In this document: in pieces, positions 1-8,487 of the stretch
Layout of the letters: each line of letters begins with the position of its first letter
Position numbering within the stretch: position 1 is the first letter of the stretch
DNA from: Lachnospiraceae bacterium UBA4316
GTDB lineage: Bacteria > Bacillota > Clostridia > Lachnospirales > Lachnospiraceae
Reading direction: 5' to 3'
DNA: 23,599 nt
Assembly (NCBI GenBank): GCA_002394535.1
Contig: DGUG01000030.1
Coordinates: forward strand, 1-23,599
The notes under the pieces: generated by a model
Seen by the model: the letters and a program-made list of their open reading frames with translations, nothing else
Database searches by the model: none
What the model was told of the DNA's origin: nothing
Translations under genes and position numbers: made by a program

Positions 1-15
1 GTAATGTTGCAAGCG

Positions 16-47
16 TTGCATATTCGACACCATTTTGGTATTATAAT
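16..47 (+). promoter_or_regulatory. Possible promoter of the DUF4956-CotH-VTC operon
   Basis: A perfect TATAAT lies at 42-47. The only upstream match, TTGCAT at 16-21, has a 20-base spacer, so the -35 is poor. The predicted leader holds a small perfect hairpin, TTATCA-AGAC-TGATAA (65-80), just before the ribosome site at 84-89. Nothing else is visible in bases 1-81, which look intergenic. Confidence 0.35.
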
Positions 48-93
48 TTGTACGTTGTGACAATTTATCAAGACTGATAACGTGGAGAGAATT

Positions 94-768
94 ATGAGTT
101 TTAAAGATATTATTAGTAACAACATTATGAATGGATTTTCGGGTGCGGATATAACAGTAGCTGAAATTGTAACAACTCTCGGGATAACGTTTCTGATTGC
201 TATATACCTGTTTGTTGTATACAGACTTATTACAGAAAATGCCTTTTACTCCAAAGAGTACAACATATCTATGGTCGCAATGTCACTTGTGACCGCAGGA
301 ATAATCCTTGCAATGCAATCAAGCCTTGTTATTTCCCTTGGTATGGTTGGTGCACTCTCAATTGTAAGATTCAGAACGGCCATTAAAGAACCGATCGACT
401 TACTGTTTCTCTTTTGGTCAATAGGTACCGGAATAATATGCGGTGCAGGACTCTACAAGGTGGCAATCGTTTTAGCGGTTTGTGTAACATTAGCGATCGC
501 GGTTCTAAGAATTATTCCCGAAAGCAGATCGGGGAAAATGCTTTTCATTGGTTGCAACGGGCAGATATCGACAGACGATATTGCCAAAGCAATATCGGGA
601 TATGGGAAAATAATAAGTGTCAAATCCGTAAATGCTACCGTAAACGGAACAAACAGCGTGTTCGAGGTCAGAGTAAGCGATGCTGACGGACTGATTACTT
701 CCGTAAGATCTTTGGAGGGAGTAGACAGTGTATCGCTTGTTGCTCATGATGGCGAGTTTCGGGGATAG
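94..768 (+). CDS. DUF4956 family membrane protein
   Basis: Integral membrane protein of about 224 residues with roughly four membrane segments in its first 150 residues, followed by a soluble C-terminal domain of about 80 residues that resembles a small alpha/beta domain. The family signature is the segment around LGMVGALSIVRFRTAIKEP followed by a DLLFLFWSIG stretch. An in-frame GTG exists at 82, but GGAGAG (84-89) sits 4-6 bases before ATG 94, which decides the start. It is the first gene of a dense run and is followed after 4 bases by a CotH kinase and then a VTC-domain gene. DUF4956, CotH and VTC genes are known to occur together in bacteria. The biochemical role of DUF4956 is unknown; membrane anchoring or transport for its neighbours is inference. 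Confidence 0.88.
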   Translation: MSFKDIISNNIMNGFSGADITVAEIVTTLGITFLIAIYLFVVYRLITENAFYSKEYNISMVAMSLVTAGIILAMQSSLVISLGMVGALSIVRFRTAIKEPIDLLFLFWSIGTGIICGAGLYKVAIVLAVCVTLAIAVLRIIPESRSGKMLFIGCNGQISTDDIAKAISGYGKIISVKSVNATVNGTNSVFEVRVSDADGLITSVRSLEGVDSVSLVAHDGEFRG

Positions 769-772
769 ATAA

Positions 773-2356
773 TTGAAACGTATTGCGCTACTATTAACAG
801 CATGTTTTATCGGAGCCGCTGCTCTTGCAGGGGCTCTTTTGTGTGAAAAGAGAAGCAATAAGAGACTTCTTCGTCCGACTTACGATTGCACTGATGAGAT
901 GATACTTGGGCTGCCATATTTTGATATCCTCGTTCCGAAGGAAGAAAATCGTAACCTTTCGAGCGATGTGGTTAGCTATAGTCTAGGGGATGGATATATT
1001 CATTTGCTTCTGCCGGAAGACGTTTCCGCAAAAGCGGTAGTCGTATATATTAGAGATATTGATGGAAATTATCTCGCACGGCGTGTTTATGATTTTACAC
1101 AGAAGGTAACAATAGGACAGTGGGAAATCCTTCTTGAGCACCATACCCTTCCGGTATTGTATTTTGAGACGGGAGACCATGCGGTTTATGAGCAGATGAT
1201 TGCCTCCGAGACAAAGGATATTATATGTGATGGCAATATGCACTTATGTGTCAGCAGGAAGGATTCGAAAAAGAACGGATGGTACAGGGAGTATCTGAGT
1301 GTTTCCGACGACAAATCTTCAAAACTGTCGGCGTCACTTCAGGGACGAGGAAGCACAAGCTGGACCGGAGGCAGAAAAAAATCATATTCGTTAAGGTTGA
1401 AAAAAGCTATCAATCTTCTTGGAATGGGGAAAAATAAAAACTGGAATCTCATAGGTAATAATTCAGATCCCACTTTACTGAAGAATCTCATATTCAATGA
1501 TCTCTCAAAGAATATCGGAATAGATTATCAGCCTGAGATGCGTAGCATTAACTTGTATGTGGACGGAGTATATCAAGGTGTATATTTACTGACAACCAAA
1601 ATATCGGTTGATAAAGACAGGGTAGCTTTAAGGCAGGGTGATTATTTTTATAGGATGGACCCGCCGATTGCACAACAGGGTATCGAATACAGTTCATCAA
1701 CATGGTTTGAGGACGGAGGCACTCGTCCTTTGGCAGACCTTCTGTATCCAGAGAATGCATCGGAGGAAGATTTCGAAAGGGCATCAGTGATTCTTCAGAG
1801 TTTTATTGATGCGATAGAATCTGATGATCCATATAAATTAGAGTCGATATGTGATTTAGAGTCTCTTTCGAAATACTACTGGATACAAGAGATTTCCATG
1901 AATTTTGATGCATGGCAGAGAAGCGTATATATGTACTATAATGAAGATGATGGCAAGATTCATATGGGCCCGGTATGGGATATGGACCTTGCGCTGGGTT
2001 CGGTGTATGTCAAGGAAGGAGTTGATGCGTCGTTTGATTCTCCATATGGGTGGAAAGTTCGGTACGGTGGATGGTATAGGAAATTATTTAATAACAAACG
2101 ATTCATAGACCAAGTATCATATGATTACTATGAGGGGGGGATCCGAGAAGCGCTTATAAAAAGTATTGAATCGCTTAATGATTACAGGAACGATCTTGGG
2201 AATGATGCCGAACTTGATTATATTTTTTACGGGCATACGCCGTTGGCGCATCTGAAGGGGATATACAGGAACGTGGATAGTTATGACGAATATTTCGGGG
2301 ATATGAGCAGCTTCTACAAAAACAGGGTTGAGTGGATAGACAAGAATATGAAATGA
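773..2356 (+). CDS. CotH-type kinase family protein, secreted or membrane-tethered
   Basis: CotH proteins are atypical protein kinases first known from Bacillus spore coats; many homologues act outside the cell. The start is TTG 773, with GGGGA (761-765) seven bases upstream. The N-terminus is a signal peptide or anchor (a KR pair, then about 20 hydrophobic residues). The CotH core begins near residue 190 with GRGSTSW and a KKSYSLRL strand, followed by NWNLIGNNSDPTLLKN. The WDMDLALG segment (residues 402-409) corresponds to the conserved WDxD element that carries a metal-binding aspartate in CotH kinases. Length, 527 residues, fits the larger bacterial CotH proteins. The gene overlaps the VTC gene by ATGA, so the two are probably translationally coupled. 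Target and spore association are not shown by the sequence. Confidence 0.88.
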   Translation: MKRIALLLTACFIGAAALAGALLCEKRSNKRLLRPTYDCTDEMILGLPYFDILVPKEENRNLSSDVVSYSLGDGYIHLLLPEDVSAKAVVVYIRDIDGNYLARRVYDFTQKVTIGQWEILLEHHTLPVLYFETGDHAVYEQMIASETKDIICDGNMHLCVSRKDSKKNGWYREYLSVSDDKSSKLSASLQGRGSTSWTGGRKKSYSLRLKKAINLLGMGKNKNWNLIGNNSDPTLLKNLIFNDLSKNIGIDYQPEMRSINLYVDGVYQGVYLLTTKISVDKDRVALRQGDYFYRMDPPIAQQGIEYSSSTWFEDGGTRPLADLLYPENASEEDFERASVILQSFIDAIESDDPYKLESICDLESLSKYYWIQEISMNFDAWQRSVYMYYNEDDGKIHMGPVWDMDLALGSVYVKEGVDASFDSPYGWKVRYGGWYRKLFNNKRFIDQVSYDYYEGGIREALIKSIESLNDYRNDLGNDAELDYIFYGHTPLAHLKGIYRNVDSYDEYFGDMSSFYKNRVEWIDKNMK

Positions 2357-3072
2357 ATGGATACAGGAAAGAACTTAAATTTATAGTCGGAGATGATATT
2401 TTGCTTGATACGGAAAATCGTATCGGAACCTTCATGAGACGTGATGAGCACCAGAATGGCAAATTCTATAGGGTCAGAAGCGTATATTTTGACAGTATGG
2501 CTTATACATGTTATAGGGAGAATCTTGCCGGAATATCCACAAGGGAAAAATACCGTATCAGGACGTATAATTGTAACGACAGTGTTATTACTGCCGAGGT
2601 CAAGATAAGGCATGCCGATACGATTTCAAAGATGAGTACTCCTATAGATAAGGAGTATTTTGAGATGCTGATCCAACCGGACCCGGTAATAAGACGGCAA
2701 GCTGTCGTATGTGCGGTTAAAGAAAATCAGGGAAATCGTGTTCTTGAAAAGTACCTTAACAAGATATTAAACGAATCGTACAGCCCGGCTGTAATAGTGG
2801 ATTATGAGCGTAGTGCTTTTGTATATGATACATGCAATGTTAGGATAACATTTGACAGGAATACCTTTGCCTCACGCGAGTTTGATCGTATATTCGACAA
2901 TACACTAACGGGAAGACCGGCTATTGAAGATGGCCGTCATATTCTAGAGATCAAATATGATGAGTTTTTGCCTGATGAGATAAAGGATGCATTGGGAGGG
3001 TTGAGGCTTAACAGAGACAGCAGTTCCAAGTACGCTAAATGCATGAAGATATTTGAGAACTGCACCTTGTGA
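2353..3072 (+). CDS. VTC-domain protein, putative polyphosphate polymerase
   Basis: VTC domains are tunnel-shaped enzymes of the triphosphate tunnel family; the yeast Vtc4 domain makes polyphosphate from ATP. The usual basic and acidic strands are visible: YRKELKFIV at the N-terminus, VRSVYFDS, a REKYRIRTYN strand, TAEVKIRHAD, VIVDYERSAFV, RITFDRN, LEIKYDEFLP and a C-terminal SSKYAKCM. An upstream in-frame GTG (2332) exists, but ATG 2353 overlaps the cotH-like stop as ATGA and leaves the family N-terminus intact. It has no membrane segment, so it probably works with the membrane proteins next to it. Polymerase activity is inferred from the family; some bacterial VTC proteins are uncharacterised. 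Confidence 0.87.
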   Translation: MNGYRKELKFIVGDDILLDTENRIGTFMRRDEHQNGKFYRVRSVYFDSMAYTCYRENLAGISTREKYRIRTYNCNDSVITAEVKIRHADTISKMSTPIDKEYFEMLIQPDPVIRRQAVVCAVKENQGNRVLEKYLNKILNESYSPAVIVDYERSAFVYDTCNVRITFDRNTFASREFDRIFDNTLTGRPAIEDGRHILEIKYDEFLPDEIKDALGGLRLNRDSSSKYAKCMKIFENCTL

Positions 3073-3095
3073 TTTTAAAGGCGTGGTGTTATCTT

Positions 3096-3671
3096 ATGAG
3101 TATGGGAAAAATAAAGTTCGGAACAAAAGAAATAGTGGGTCTTGTCATAGGTGTGGTCCTATTTGCATGTATAAGAGTGCTTGAAAACTATTTATACGCC
3201 CAAAAGATTGTGCCTGTTGATTTTTACATGTGGATTAGTCCCGGACTCCTTGTAATTGCTGCAACAGCGGTATTCTTCGGGCCAGTATGCGGGATGCTGT
3301 GTGGAATCGGAGGGGGTCTTATAGCAAGAGCCATGCTTGGTTCGTCAGTGGGATTTCTGGAGCTGTTTGTACTTGGCCTGTATGGCCTTCTTATAGGGAT
3401 ATATTACGGAAAGATTCAATACAAATATGACAGTTTCGGCTTACGTCAGTTAATTGATTTTAATGTTATTCAGGTACTTGTAGGGATAATATGCGGAGTA
3501 TTCGTAATACCGTTAGGACGTTTTCTCCTGGATGGTACGGGGATAAATGAGTCTATAGTGAATGGAACCAAGAGTACGATAGGGGCATCGGTAATGGTTG
3601 GAGTTATCTTATCACCGATAATGCTTATTGCAGGCATTGCTGCATCGAAGCGCAGTGGCTACGATACTTGA
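3096..3671 (+). CDS. UPF0397-like ECF transporter S component
   Basis: Small protein with five or six membrane segments. The pattern of a charged N-terminus (KFGTKEIVGLVIG), a long loop, then FFGPVCGMLCGIGGGL and a GLYGLLIGIYYGK stretch matches ECF-type substrate-specificity proteins of the UPF0397 group, which includes putative riboflavin transporters. The substrate cannot be read from the sequence. No ECF ATPase (EcfA) or EcfT gene is in this window, so it would have to share a module encoded elsewhere. The start could be GTG 3069, overlapping the VTC stop, but ATG 3096 has GGTG seven bases upstream and fits the family N-terminus. Its place between VTC and a glycosyltransferase suggests a surface role rather than simple vitamin uptake; that is inference. 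Confidence 0.65.
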   Translation: MSMGKIKFGTKEIVGLVIGVVLFACIRVLENYLYAQKIVPVDFYMWISPGLLVIAATAVFFGPVCGMLCGIGGGLIARAMLGSSVGFLELFVLGLYGLLIGIYYGKIQYKYDSFGLRQLIDFNVIQVLVGIICGVFVIPLGRFLLDGTGINESIVNGTKSTIGASVMVGVILSPIMLIAGIAASKRSGYDT

Positions 3672-3706
3672 GCCGTCAGCCTATCTGTGATAAAATAACG
3701 CGGGTA

Positions 3707-4651
3707 ATGAAAATGAAGATTGCGGTTTTAATACCTTGTTATAATGAGAGTAAAACGATTGCCAAGGTGGTGAAGGACTATAAAGAAGCCCTTCCTGAGG
3801 CAACCGTTTATGTATATGACAACAATTCCACGGATAATACCGCAGGGATTGCCCAAGAAGCGGGTGCGGTAGTTCGTTACGAGTATAAGCAGGGCAAAGG
3901 TAATGTCATGCGTCGTATGTTTATGGAGATTGACGCGGACTGCTACCTTATGGTTGACGGAGATGATACTTATCCTGCAGACAGCGCAAGGGAAATGACA
4001 GAAGCGGTACTTAAGCGCAATGCCGATATGGTAATAGGCGATCGCCTGTCATCAACATATTTTACCGAGAACAAGAGACTGTTTCATAATTTCGGGAATA
4101 CTATCGTCAAGAAATCAATCAATATGCTGTTTCACAGCGATATAACCGATATAATGACGGGATACAGGGCATTTTCATACAGATTTGTAAAAACATTCCC
4201 GGTATTGTCGGAAGGGTTTGAGATTGAGACTGAAATGACTATTCATGCAATAGACAAGAACATGGAAGTCGAAAATGTTGTAGTTCAGTATAGGGATCGT
4301 CCGGAAGGAAGCGAATCCAAGCTTAATACGATAGGAGACGGTATCAGAGTACTGTTTACCATCATCAATTTCTACAGAATATATAAACCACTGCAGTTCT
4401 TTGCCGGTTTGTCCCTGATAATGATAATAGTCGCAATGGCTTTCTTTGTGCCGGTGTTTTCGGAGTATTTGAGAACGCATTTTGTTACCAAGGTACCGAC
4501 CCTTGTGGTGTGTGGTTTTGTAGTTCTTGCATCAATACAGTCATTTTTCTCCGGAATGATACTTAACTCCTTAAAACAGAAGGAGCGACAGGATTTTGAG
4601 ATAAAGCTTCATCAGGTGAGCCACCACGAAGCTGAAGAGTATGATTTTTAG
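3707..4651 (+). CDS. Family 2 glycosyltransferase, DPM1-like, with C-terminal membrane pair
   Basis: GT-A fold transferase that probably moves a sugar from a nucleotide donor to polyprenyl phosphate at the inner face of the membrane. It begins IAVLIPCYNE, has the donor-binding VYDNNSTDNT strand, the DGDDTY metal motif and a DMVIGDR strand. The ITDIMTGYRAFS and EGFEIETEMT segments are typical of dolichyl-phosphate-mannose-synthase-like and AglJ-like enzymes. Two membrane helices follow near residues 225-295. A longer frame opens at TTG 3668, but ATG 3707 (or 3713) gives the normal family start. The sugar donor is not predictable. It lies 35 bases after the S component and 2 bases before the next gene. 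Confidence 0.85.
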   Translation: MKMKIAVLIPCYNESKTIAKVVKDYKEALPEATVYVYDNNSTDNTAGIAQEAGAVVRYEYKQGKGNVMRRMFMEIDADCYLMVDGDDTYPADSAREMTEAVLKRNADMVIGDRLSSTYFTENKRLFHNFGNTIVKKSINMLFHSDITDIMTGYRAFSYRFVKTFPVLSEGFEIETEMTIHAIDKNMEVENVVVQYRDRPEGSESKLNTIGDGIRVLFTIINFYRIYKPLQFFAGLSLIMIIVAMAFFVPVFSEYLRTHFVTKVPTLVVCGFVVLASIQSFFSGMILNSLKQKERQDFEIKLHQVSHHEAEEYDF

Positions 4652-4653
4652 TT

Positions 4654-5742
4654 ATGGCAGATCAGAAGAATAAGAGAACGGCTCCAACCGTTCAGGATGT
4701 GATCGGCGGAACAACAGGCAGGTCGCATGCAAAATTCAAGAGCGGATATACGGGGCCCAAGAAGGCTCCGAACTCTGTGATGCCGGCTTCAAGGCCGACG
4801 GGAAATACAGGGGTGATTGGTGGGACCGCAGTACGTGCAACCGCTGTACCAAGGAGCGGGGGCATACTTGACTATGCATGGATAGCATACTGCGTGATAC
4901 TTGCCATAGGACTTATGAGCGCCATAATTGCATATAGATCGGGCGGAAGCAGCCATGGTGGCATATATTATCCCCAAAACGTCTTTACTATAACCGGAGT
5001 GGTTAAGGATATATTCCACGATTATAACAACGGGGGGCTGGGTTCCGGAACGAACAATAAAGGAAATGCTGCAACGCCGGATGCGGTGGAATCAGCAGCA
5101 GATCAAACAGCAGAGAATACAGTAACCGGAGATTTGGCCGATAATGAGCCCTCTGGTACCGATACCAGTTCACTTCTCGGAGAAAGCAGCGCATCATCGT
5201 CCCCCAATTCTACGACAGGAGCAACTATGGCTCTTGATTCCGGAAGTGCATACGGAAACTATACCATGGCGACTTCGCATGAACAGCTTCTCGAACAGCT
5301 TGATACGGCGCTTGCCGCAAATGATTCGGGATATGTGGGGACAAAACTGGCATACGCAGATGCTGACGGCAATCTTATCGGATATCCCCAGTCGGTAGTG
5401 GAACATTTTACCAAGTATATGGCTGACAATTCCGACAAGCGTGCTACTTTTCTGGCAGAGATCAAGGATGAGTCGGAGTTTTCGGCCAAGAACGGATCTG
5501 CATATATAGTTAAACTTCCGCTTCTTCAGTTTACTATAAATATGGGGTATGACGGGACAACAATCTCGGTCTCGGGATTTGCAGACCAGAAGATGGATTC
5601 GGGACAGAGTGCGGTCGTGTCGCCTCTCTTACCATGCATGTACACGATACATGCAGAAACCGCAAAGGGCTCGCAGACTTCCGAGGTTGAGTGTAATATG
5701 AACGAAGGTAACCTCAAAATTAACATTGGCGTAACCAATTAA
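4654..5742 (+). CDS. Unrecognised single-pass membrane protein with exported C-terminal domain
   Basis: I do not recognise this family. The first 70 residues are basic and rich in G, T and P (cytoplasmic), then one hydrophobic helix (AWIAYCVILAIGLMSAIIAY) crosses the membrane near residues 75-95. A disordered linker rich in S, T, N, G and A runs to about residue 200. A folded domain of about 150 residues follows, with alternating strands (AYIVKLPLLQFTINMGYDG, then a strand around TISVSGFADQK). Topology suggests an external binding or scaffold domain. It starts 2 bases after the glycosyltransferase and ends 9 bases before dgt, so it belongs to the same transcript. It might partner with the CotH kinase or the glycosyltransferase; this is inference from context only. 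Confidence 0.75.
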   Translation: MADQKNKRTAPTVQDVIGGTTGRSHAKFKSGYTGPKKAPNSVMPASRPTGNTGVIGGTAVRATAVPRSGGILDYAWIAYCVILAIGLMSAIIAYRSGGSSHGGIYYPQNVFTITGVVKDIFHDYNNGGLGSGTNNKGNAATPDAVESAADQTAENTVTGDLADNEPSGTDTSSLLGESSASSSPNSTTGATMALDSGSAYGNYTMATSHEQLLEQLDTALAANDSGYVGTKLAYADADGNLIGYPQSVVEHFTKYMADNSDKRATFLAEIKDESEFSAKNGSAYIVKLPLLQFTINMGYDGTTISVSGFADQKMDSGQSAVVSPLLPCMYTIHAETAKGSQTSEVECNMNEGNLKINIGVTN

Positions 5743-5751
5743 TATATAATT

Positions 5752-7206
5752 ATGGAATGGAAAACACTGATGTGTTCCGAAAGGATAAGGGGTGTTACAC
5801 GACCTGCTTCATCTTCGGACTCTCGAACGGAATTTGAAAAAGACTATCAGCGCATCATATCAAGCGCTTCATTTCGCCGCCTTCAGGACAAAACCCAGGT
5901 ATTTCCGCTTGATAAGAGCGATTTTATAAGGACGAGGCTGACTCATTCGCTTGAGGTGGCTAATTTTGCGCGTTCTATAGGCAGAATGATAGGGGCAAGA
6001 ATCATAAGCGAAGAAAAGGCTCCCGGGTTTACGGAATCAATGCGCGAAGATATATGTTCGGTTCTTGAATGCGCCGGACTTTTGCATGATATAGGGAATC
6101 CACCCTTTGGACATTTCGGTGAAGATGCAATACGCGACTGGTTCAGAAAAAATTTGTCAATAATAGACTATCGTGACGGAAAGCTTATTGATGCTTTAAC
6201 GGAGCAGCAGATACAGGATTTCTGCAATTTTGAAGGAAATACGCAGGCGCTTCGTGTAGTCACAAAACTACACTTTATGGTCGATGAACACGGTATGAAT
6301 CTTACAAAAGCCCTTCTTGCGACTATAATGAAGTATCCTGTGGCATCAACACAGATAAAGTATGACAAAAATGATCCGAACAGGGATATAGCAACTAAGA
6401 AAATGGGGTATTTTGCCGCAGATAAAGCTGTGTTTGATGATGTGCAGACTTCGTGCGGAACATTGGGATGCAGACATCCGCTTGCATTTGCTCTTGAGGC
6501 TGCGGACGATATTGCATACAGGACGGCAGATATTGAAGATGCAGTAAAGAAAGGTCTGCTTGATATCGGAGTTCTTATAAATGAGATAAAATGCGCGACA
6601 GAGTCAGCAAAAGAGGACAAGTCAAAAAGGGATCAGGTCGAGACGTCAACAAAACTTCTGGGTAAACTGGAGAACTATTATAATAGGGCGATAGAAAACA
6701 ACTATGAGAACCCGCAATTGTACGCTGTACAAAACTGGGTAGTAAGAGTACAGGGTGCTCTACTCACCTGTGCAGTTGATAGTTTTATGAATAATTATGA
6801 CAGCATCATGAACGGAACATACAGGAGGGAACTTCTGGCAGATACTCCGGGGAGTCTGATGCTTGATGTGCTCGGTGACGTCGCATACAGGTATGCATTC
6901 CTGTCAGAGCCGATACTTAAGCTAGAAGTTGCCGCCGATGCAATATTTGATTTTCTGCTGACCAGACTTGTTAATGCTCTCAGGTATTATGATACGGATA
7001 TGTGGAAAATGCACGCGAGTGCAGTTGACACAAAGATGGTCAGCCTTATCTCTTCAACTTTTATGCAGATATACAAGATCCACTCAAAAGATGCGACTGA
7101 TAATGAAAAACTGTATCTAAGACTCCTTCTTGCGACAGATTATGTATCAGGAATGACCGACAGCTATGCAAGAAGACTCTATCGTGAACTGAGCGGAATA
7201 GATTAG
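5752..7206 (+). CDS. dgt: dGTP triphosphohydrolase (HD domain)
   Basis: Hydrolyses dGTP to deoxyguanosine and triphosphate, which lowers the dNTP pool and in some bacteria restricts phage. HD-domain metal ligands are visible: H65 in RTRLTHSLEV, H112-D113 in LLHDIGNPPFGHFGE, and the distal aspartate around D252-D253 in EAADDIAYRTADIEDA. The motif order FEGNTQALR then the helical C-terminal part agrees with E. coli Dgt, as does the length of 484 residues. The start at ATG 5752 matches the family N-terminus although no clear ribosome site precedes it, suggesting coupling to the upstream gene 9 bases away. Its location in a cell-surface operon is unusual. Confidence 0.93.
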   Translation: MEWKTLMCSERIRGVTRPASSSDSRTEFEKDYQRIISSASFRRLQDKTQVFPLDKSDFIRTRLTHSLEVANFARSIGRMIGARIISEEKAPGFTESMREDICSVLECAGLLHDIGNPPFGHFGEDAIRDWFRKNLSIIDYRDGKLIDALTEQQIQDFCNFEGNTQALRVVTKLHFMVDEHGMNLTKALLATIMKYPVASTQIKYDKNDPNRDIATKKMGYFAADKAVFDDVQTSCGTLGCRHPLAFALEAADDIAYRTADIEDAVKKGLLDIGVLINEIKCATESAKEDKSKRDQVETSTKLLGKLENYYNRAIENNYENPQLYAVQNWVVRVQGALLTCAVDSFMNNYDSIMNGTYRRELLADTPGSLMLDVLGDVAYRYAFLSEPILKLEVAADAIFDFLLTRLVNALRYYDTDMWKMHASAVDTKMVSLISSTFMQIYKIHSKDATDNEKLYLRLLLATDYVSGMTDSYARRLYRELSGID

Positions 7207-7218
7207 TGTCAAAAGATT

Positions 7219-7947
7219 ATGAGTAAAATGGAAACAACAGGACAATTCATAGCACGAAAGCTTGAAGATGCAGGTTCCTTTATGTACCGGAATGTTGCAT
7301 TTCCGTTTGTTAAAATGGGGATTGAGCGAAAGTGCAATAGCATCATTGGCAAGGGAACCTACCTGTATAACGGTACGACGCTTGAAGGAAAGGATTATAT
7401 CGGTGATAAGGTCGAACTTGCAAATGTCAAAGTTGGGTATAGCGTTTATATTGCGCCTAATGCTTCGATAAGTGATACGATTATAGGAAACTATTCGTGC
7501 ATAGGCGATATAAAAACGGTTATAGGACGACATCCCGTAAAGGGAGAGTGTGTTTCCATTCATCCTGCCTTCTATTCCTCAGCAGCACAGTTTGGATACA
7601 CGTATGTGAAGGATGGAAACTATGAGGAAGCAAAATATGTGGATGAAGATAAAAAGTACAATATAAAAATAGGGAATGATGTCTGGATTGGATTCGGTGT
7701 AATGATCACAGACGGAGTTACTATCGGAGACGGTGCCGTAATAGGAGCGCGAAGTCTTGTCACCACAGATGTCGGCCCTTATGAGATATATGCCGGAACA
7801 CCGGCACGCAAAATAGGCATGAGATTTGATGAAGAAACAGTTTCGAAACTGAAAGAGCTTCGCTGGTGGGACAAAGGCGAAGCATGGATAGCGGAACATG
7901 CAACAGAGTTTTGTGATCCGGCTGTGTTTTTTGAAAATGTTAGGTGA
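7219..7947 (+). CDS. CatB/XAT-type hexapeptide O-acetyltransferase
   Basis: Left-handed beta-helix acetyltransferase that transfers acetyl from acetyl-CoA to a hydroxyl or amino group, most likely on a sugar. Hexapeptide repeats are seen at residues 42-105 and 149-200, broken by a loop containing SIHPAFYS; H115 matches the catalytic histidine of the xenobiotic acyltransferase group. IGNDVWIG (151-158) and [10 protein letters not shown] (191-200) are typical of the sugar O-acetyltransferase branch. It sits 12 bases after dgt and 37 bases before the FdtA-like isomerase. Isomerase plus acetyltransferase pairs are known in dTDP-3-acetamido-sugar pathways (FdtA/FdtC), but the aminotransferase FdtB is not in this window. 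Substrate is therefore unassigned. Confidence 0.82.
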   Translation: MSKMETTGQFIARKLEDAGSFMYRNVAFPFVKMGIERKCNSIIGKGTYLYNGTTLEGKDYIGDKVELANVKVGYSVYIAPNASISDTIIGNYSCIGDIKTVIGRHPVKGECVSIHPAFYSSAAQFGYTYVKDGNYEEAKYVDEDKKYNIKIGNDVWIGFGVMITDGVTIGDGAVIGARSLVTTDVGPYEIYAGTPARKIGMRFDEETVSKLKELRWWDKGEAWIAEHATEFCDPAVFFENVR

Positions 7948-7984
7948 GTATTATTTCCGAAATAATAAGCAGGAGTAAGATTAT

Positions 7985-8395
7985 ATGACGCGTGAACTTT
8001 ACAGAAAACTTCAATTCGCCGACCTGGGGGACGACAGGGGGAAGCTTGTTGTTGCCGAAGGTGAGATTGATATTCCTTTTAAAATAGAGAGAGTTTTTTA
8101 TATGTACGGATCTGATGATTCGGTCGTTAGAGGTCAGCATGCAAACAGAAATTCCGAGTTTGTTCTTATTAATGTTGCCGGATCATCGAAAGTCATGATA
8201 ACAGACGGAGAGAATAAGGAGATAGTTGAACTCAATCGCCCTATGGAAGGTGTATATATTCCCAAAATGATCTGGAAGGAGATGTACGATTTTTCGGCAG
8301 ACTCGGTTTTACTTGTCCTTGCGAGCACTCATTACGACGGAAGCGAATATATCCGTGATTATGATGAATATTTAGAAGAAATCAGGCAAAACTAA
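7985..8395 (+). CDS. FdtA/WxcM-like sugar nucleotide isomerase family, His-to-Asn variant
   Basis: Small cupin of 136 residues related to dTDP-4-keto-6-deoxyglucose 3,4-ketoisomerases (FdtA, QdtA). Matching segments are the DDRGKLVVAE start, the IPFKIERVFYMYG strand, RGQHANR in place of RGxHAHK, FVLINVAGSSKV, VYIPKMIWKEM and a final DYDEYLEEI. The paired active-site histidines of the family are reduced to H52, with N54 replacing the second one. A good AGGAG (7971-7975) lies 9 bases before ATG 7985. It could be a ketoisomerase with altered mechanism or a related cupin with another substrate. It closes the surface operon; no terminator is visible before the groESL promoter. Confidence 0.8.
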   Translation: MTRELYRKLQFADLGDDRGKLVVAEGEIDIPFKIERVFYMYGSDDSVVRGQHANRNSEFVLINVAGSSKVMITDGENKEIVELNRPMEGVYIPKMIWKEMYDFSADSVLLVLASTHYDGSEYIRDYDEYLEEIRQN

Positions 8396-8439
8396 ATTTA
8401 TTTTCTACTTCACAAAAAAATCACATGATAAAACGTAAT

Positions 8440-8472
8440 ATAGCACTTGACAGACACGGGTCACAGTGCTAT
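8440..8472. repeat. CIRCE-like inverted repeat over the groESL promoter
   Basis: TAGCACT (8441-8447) and AGTGCTA (8465-8471) form a perfect 7-base inverted repeat that has the core sequence of CIRCE half-sites, but with a 17-base gap in place of the usual spacing. It spans the -35 and most of the -10 of the groES promoter. It may be a weak second HrcA site or a decayed CIRCE copy. Confidence 0.5.
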
Positions 8473-8475
8473 TTT
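8447..8475 (+). promoter_or_regulatory. groESL promoter, sigma-A type
   Basis: TTGACA (8447-8452), a 17-base spacer, then TATTTT (8470-8475) with an extended TGC just before it. The start of transcription would be about 8481-8483, placing the CIRCE element inside the leader. Confidence 0.8.
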
Positions 8476-8487
8476 ATTTGTTGTGGT

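Noticed and set aside
6168..6620. A 150-codon open frame on the minus strand inside dgt
   Set aside because: It lies fully opposite a well-supported enzyme gene, has no ribosome site and its sequence is serine- and cysteine-rich shadow coding.
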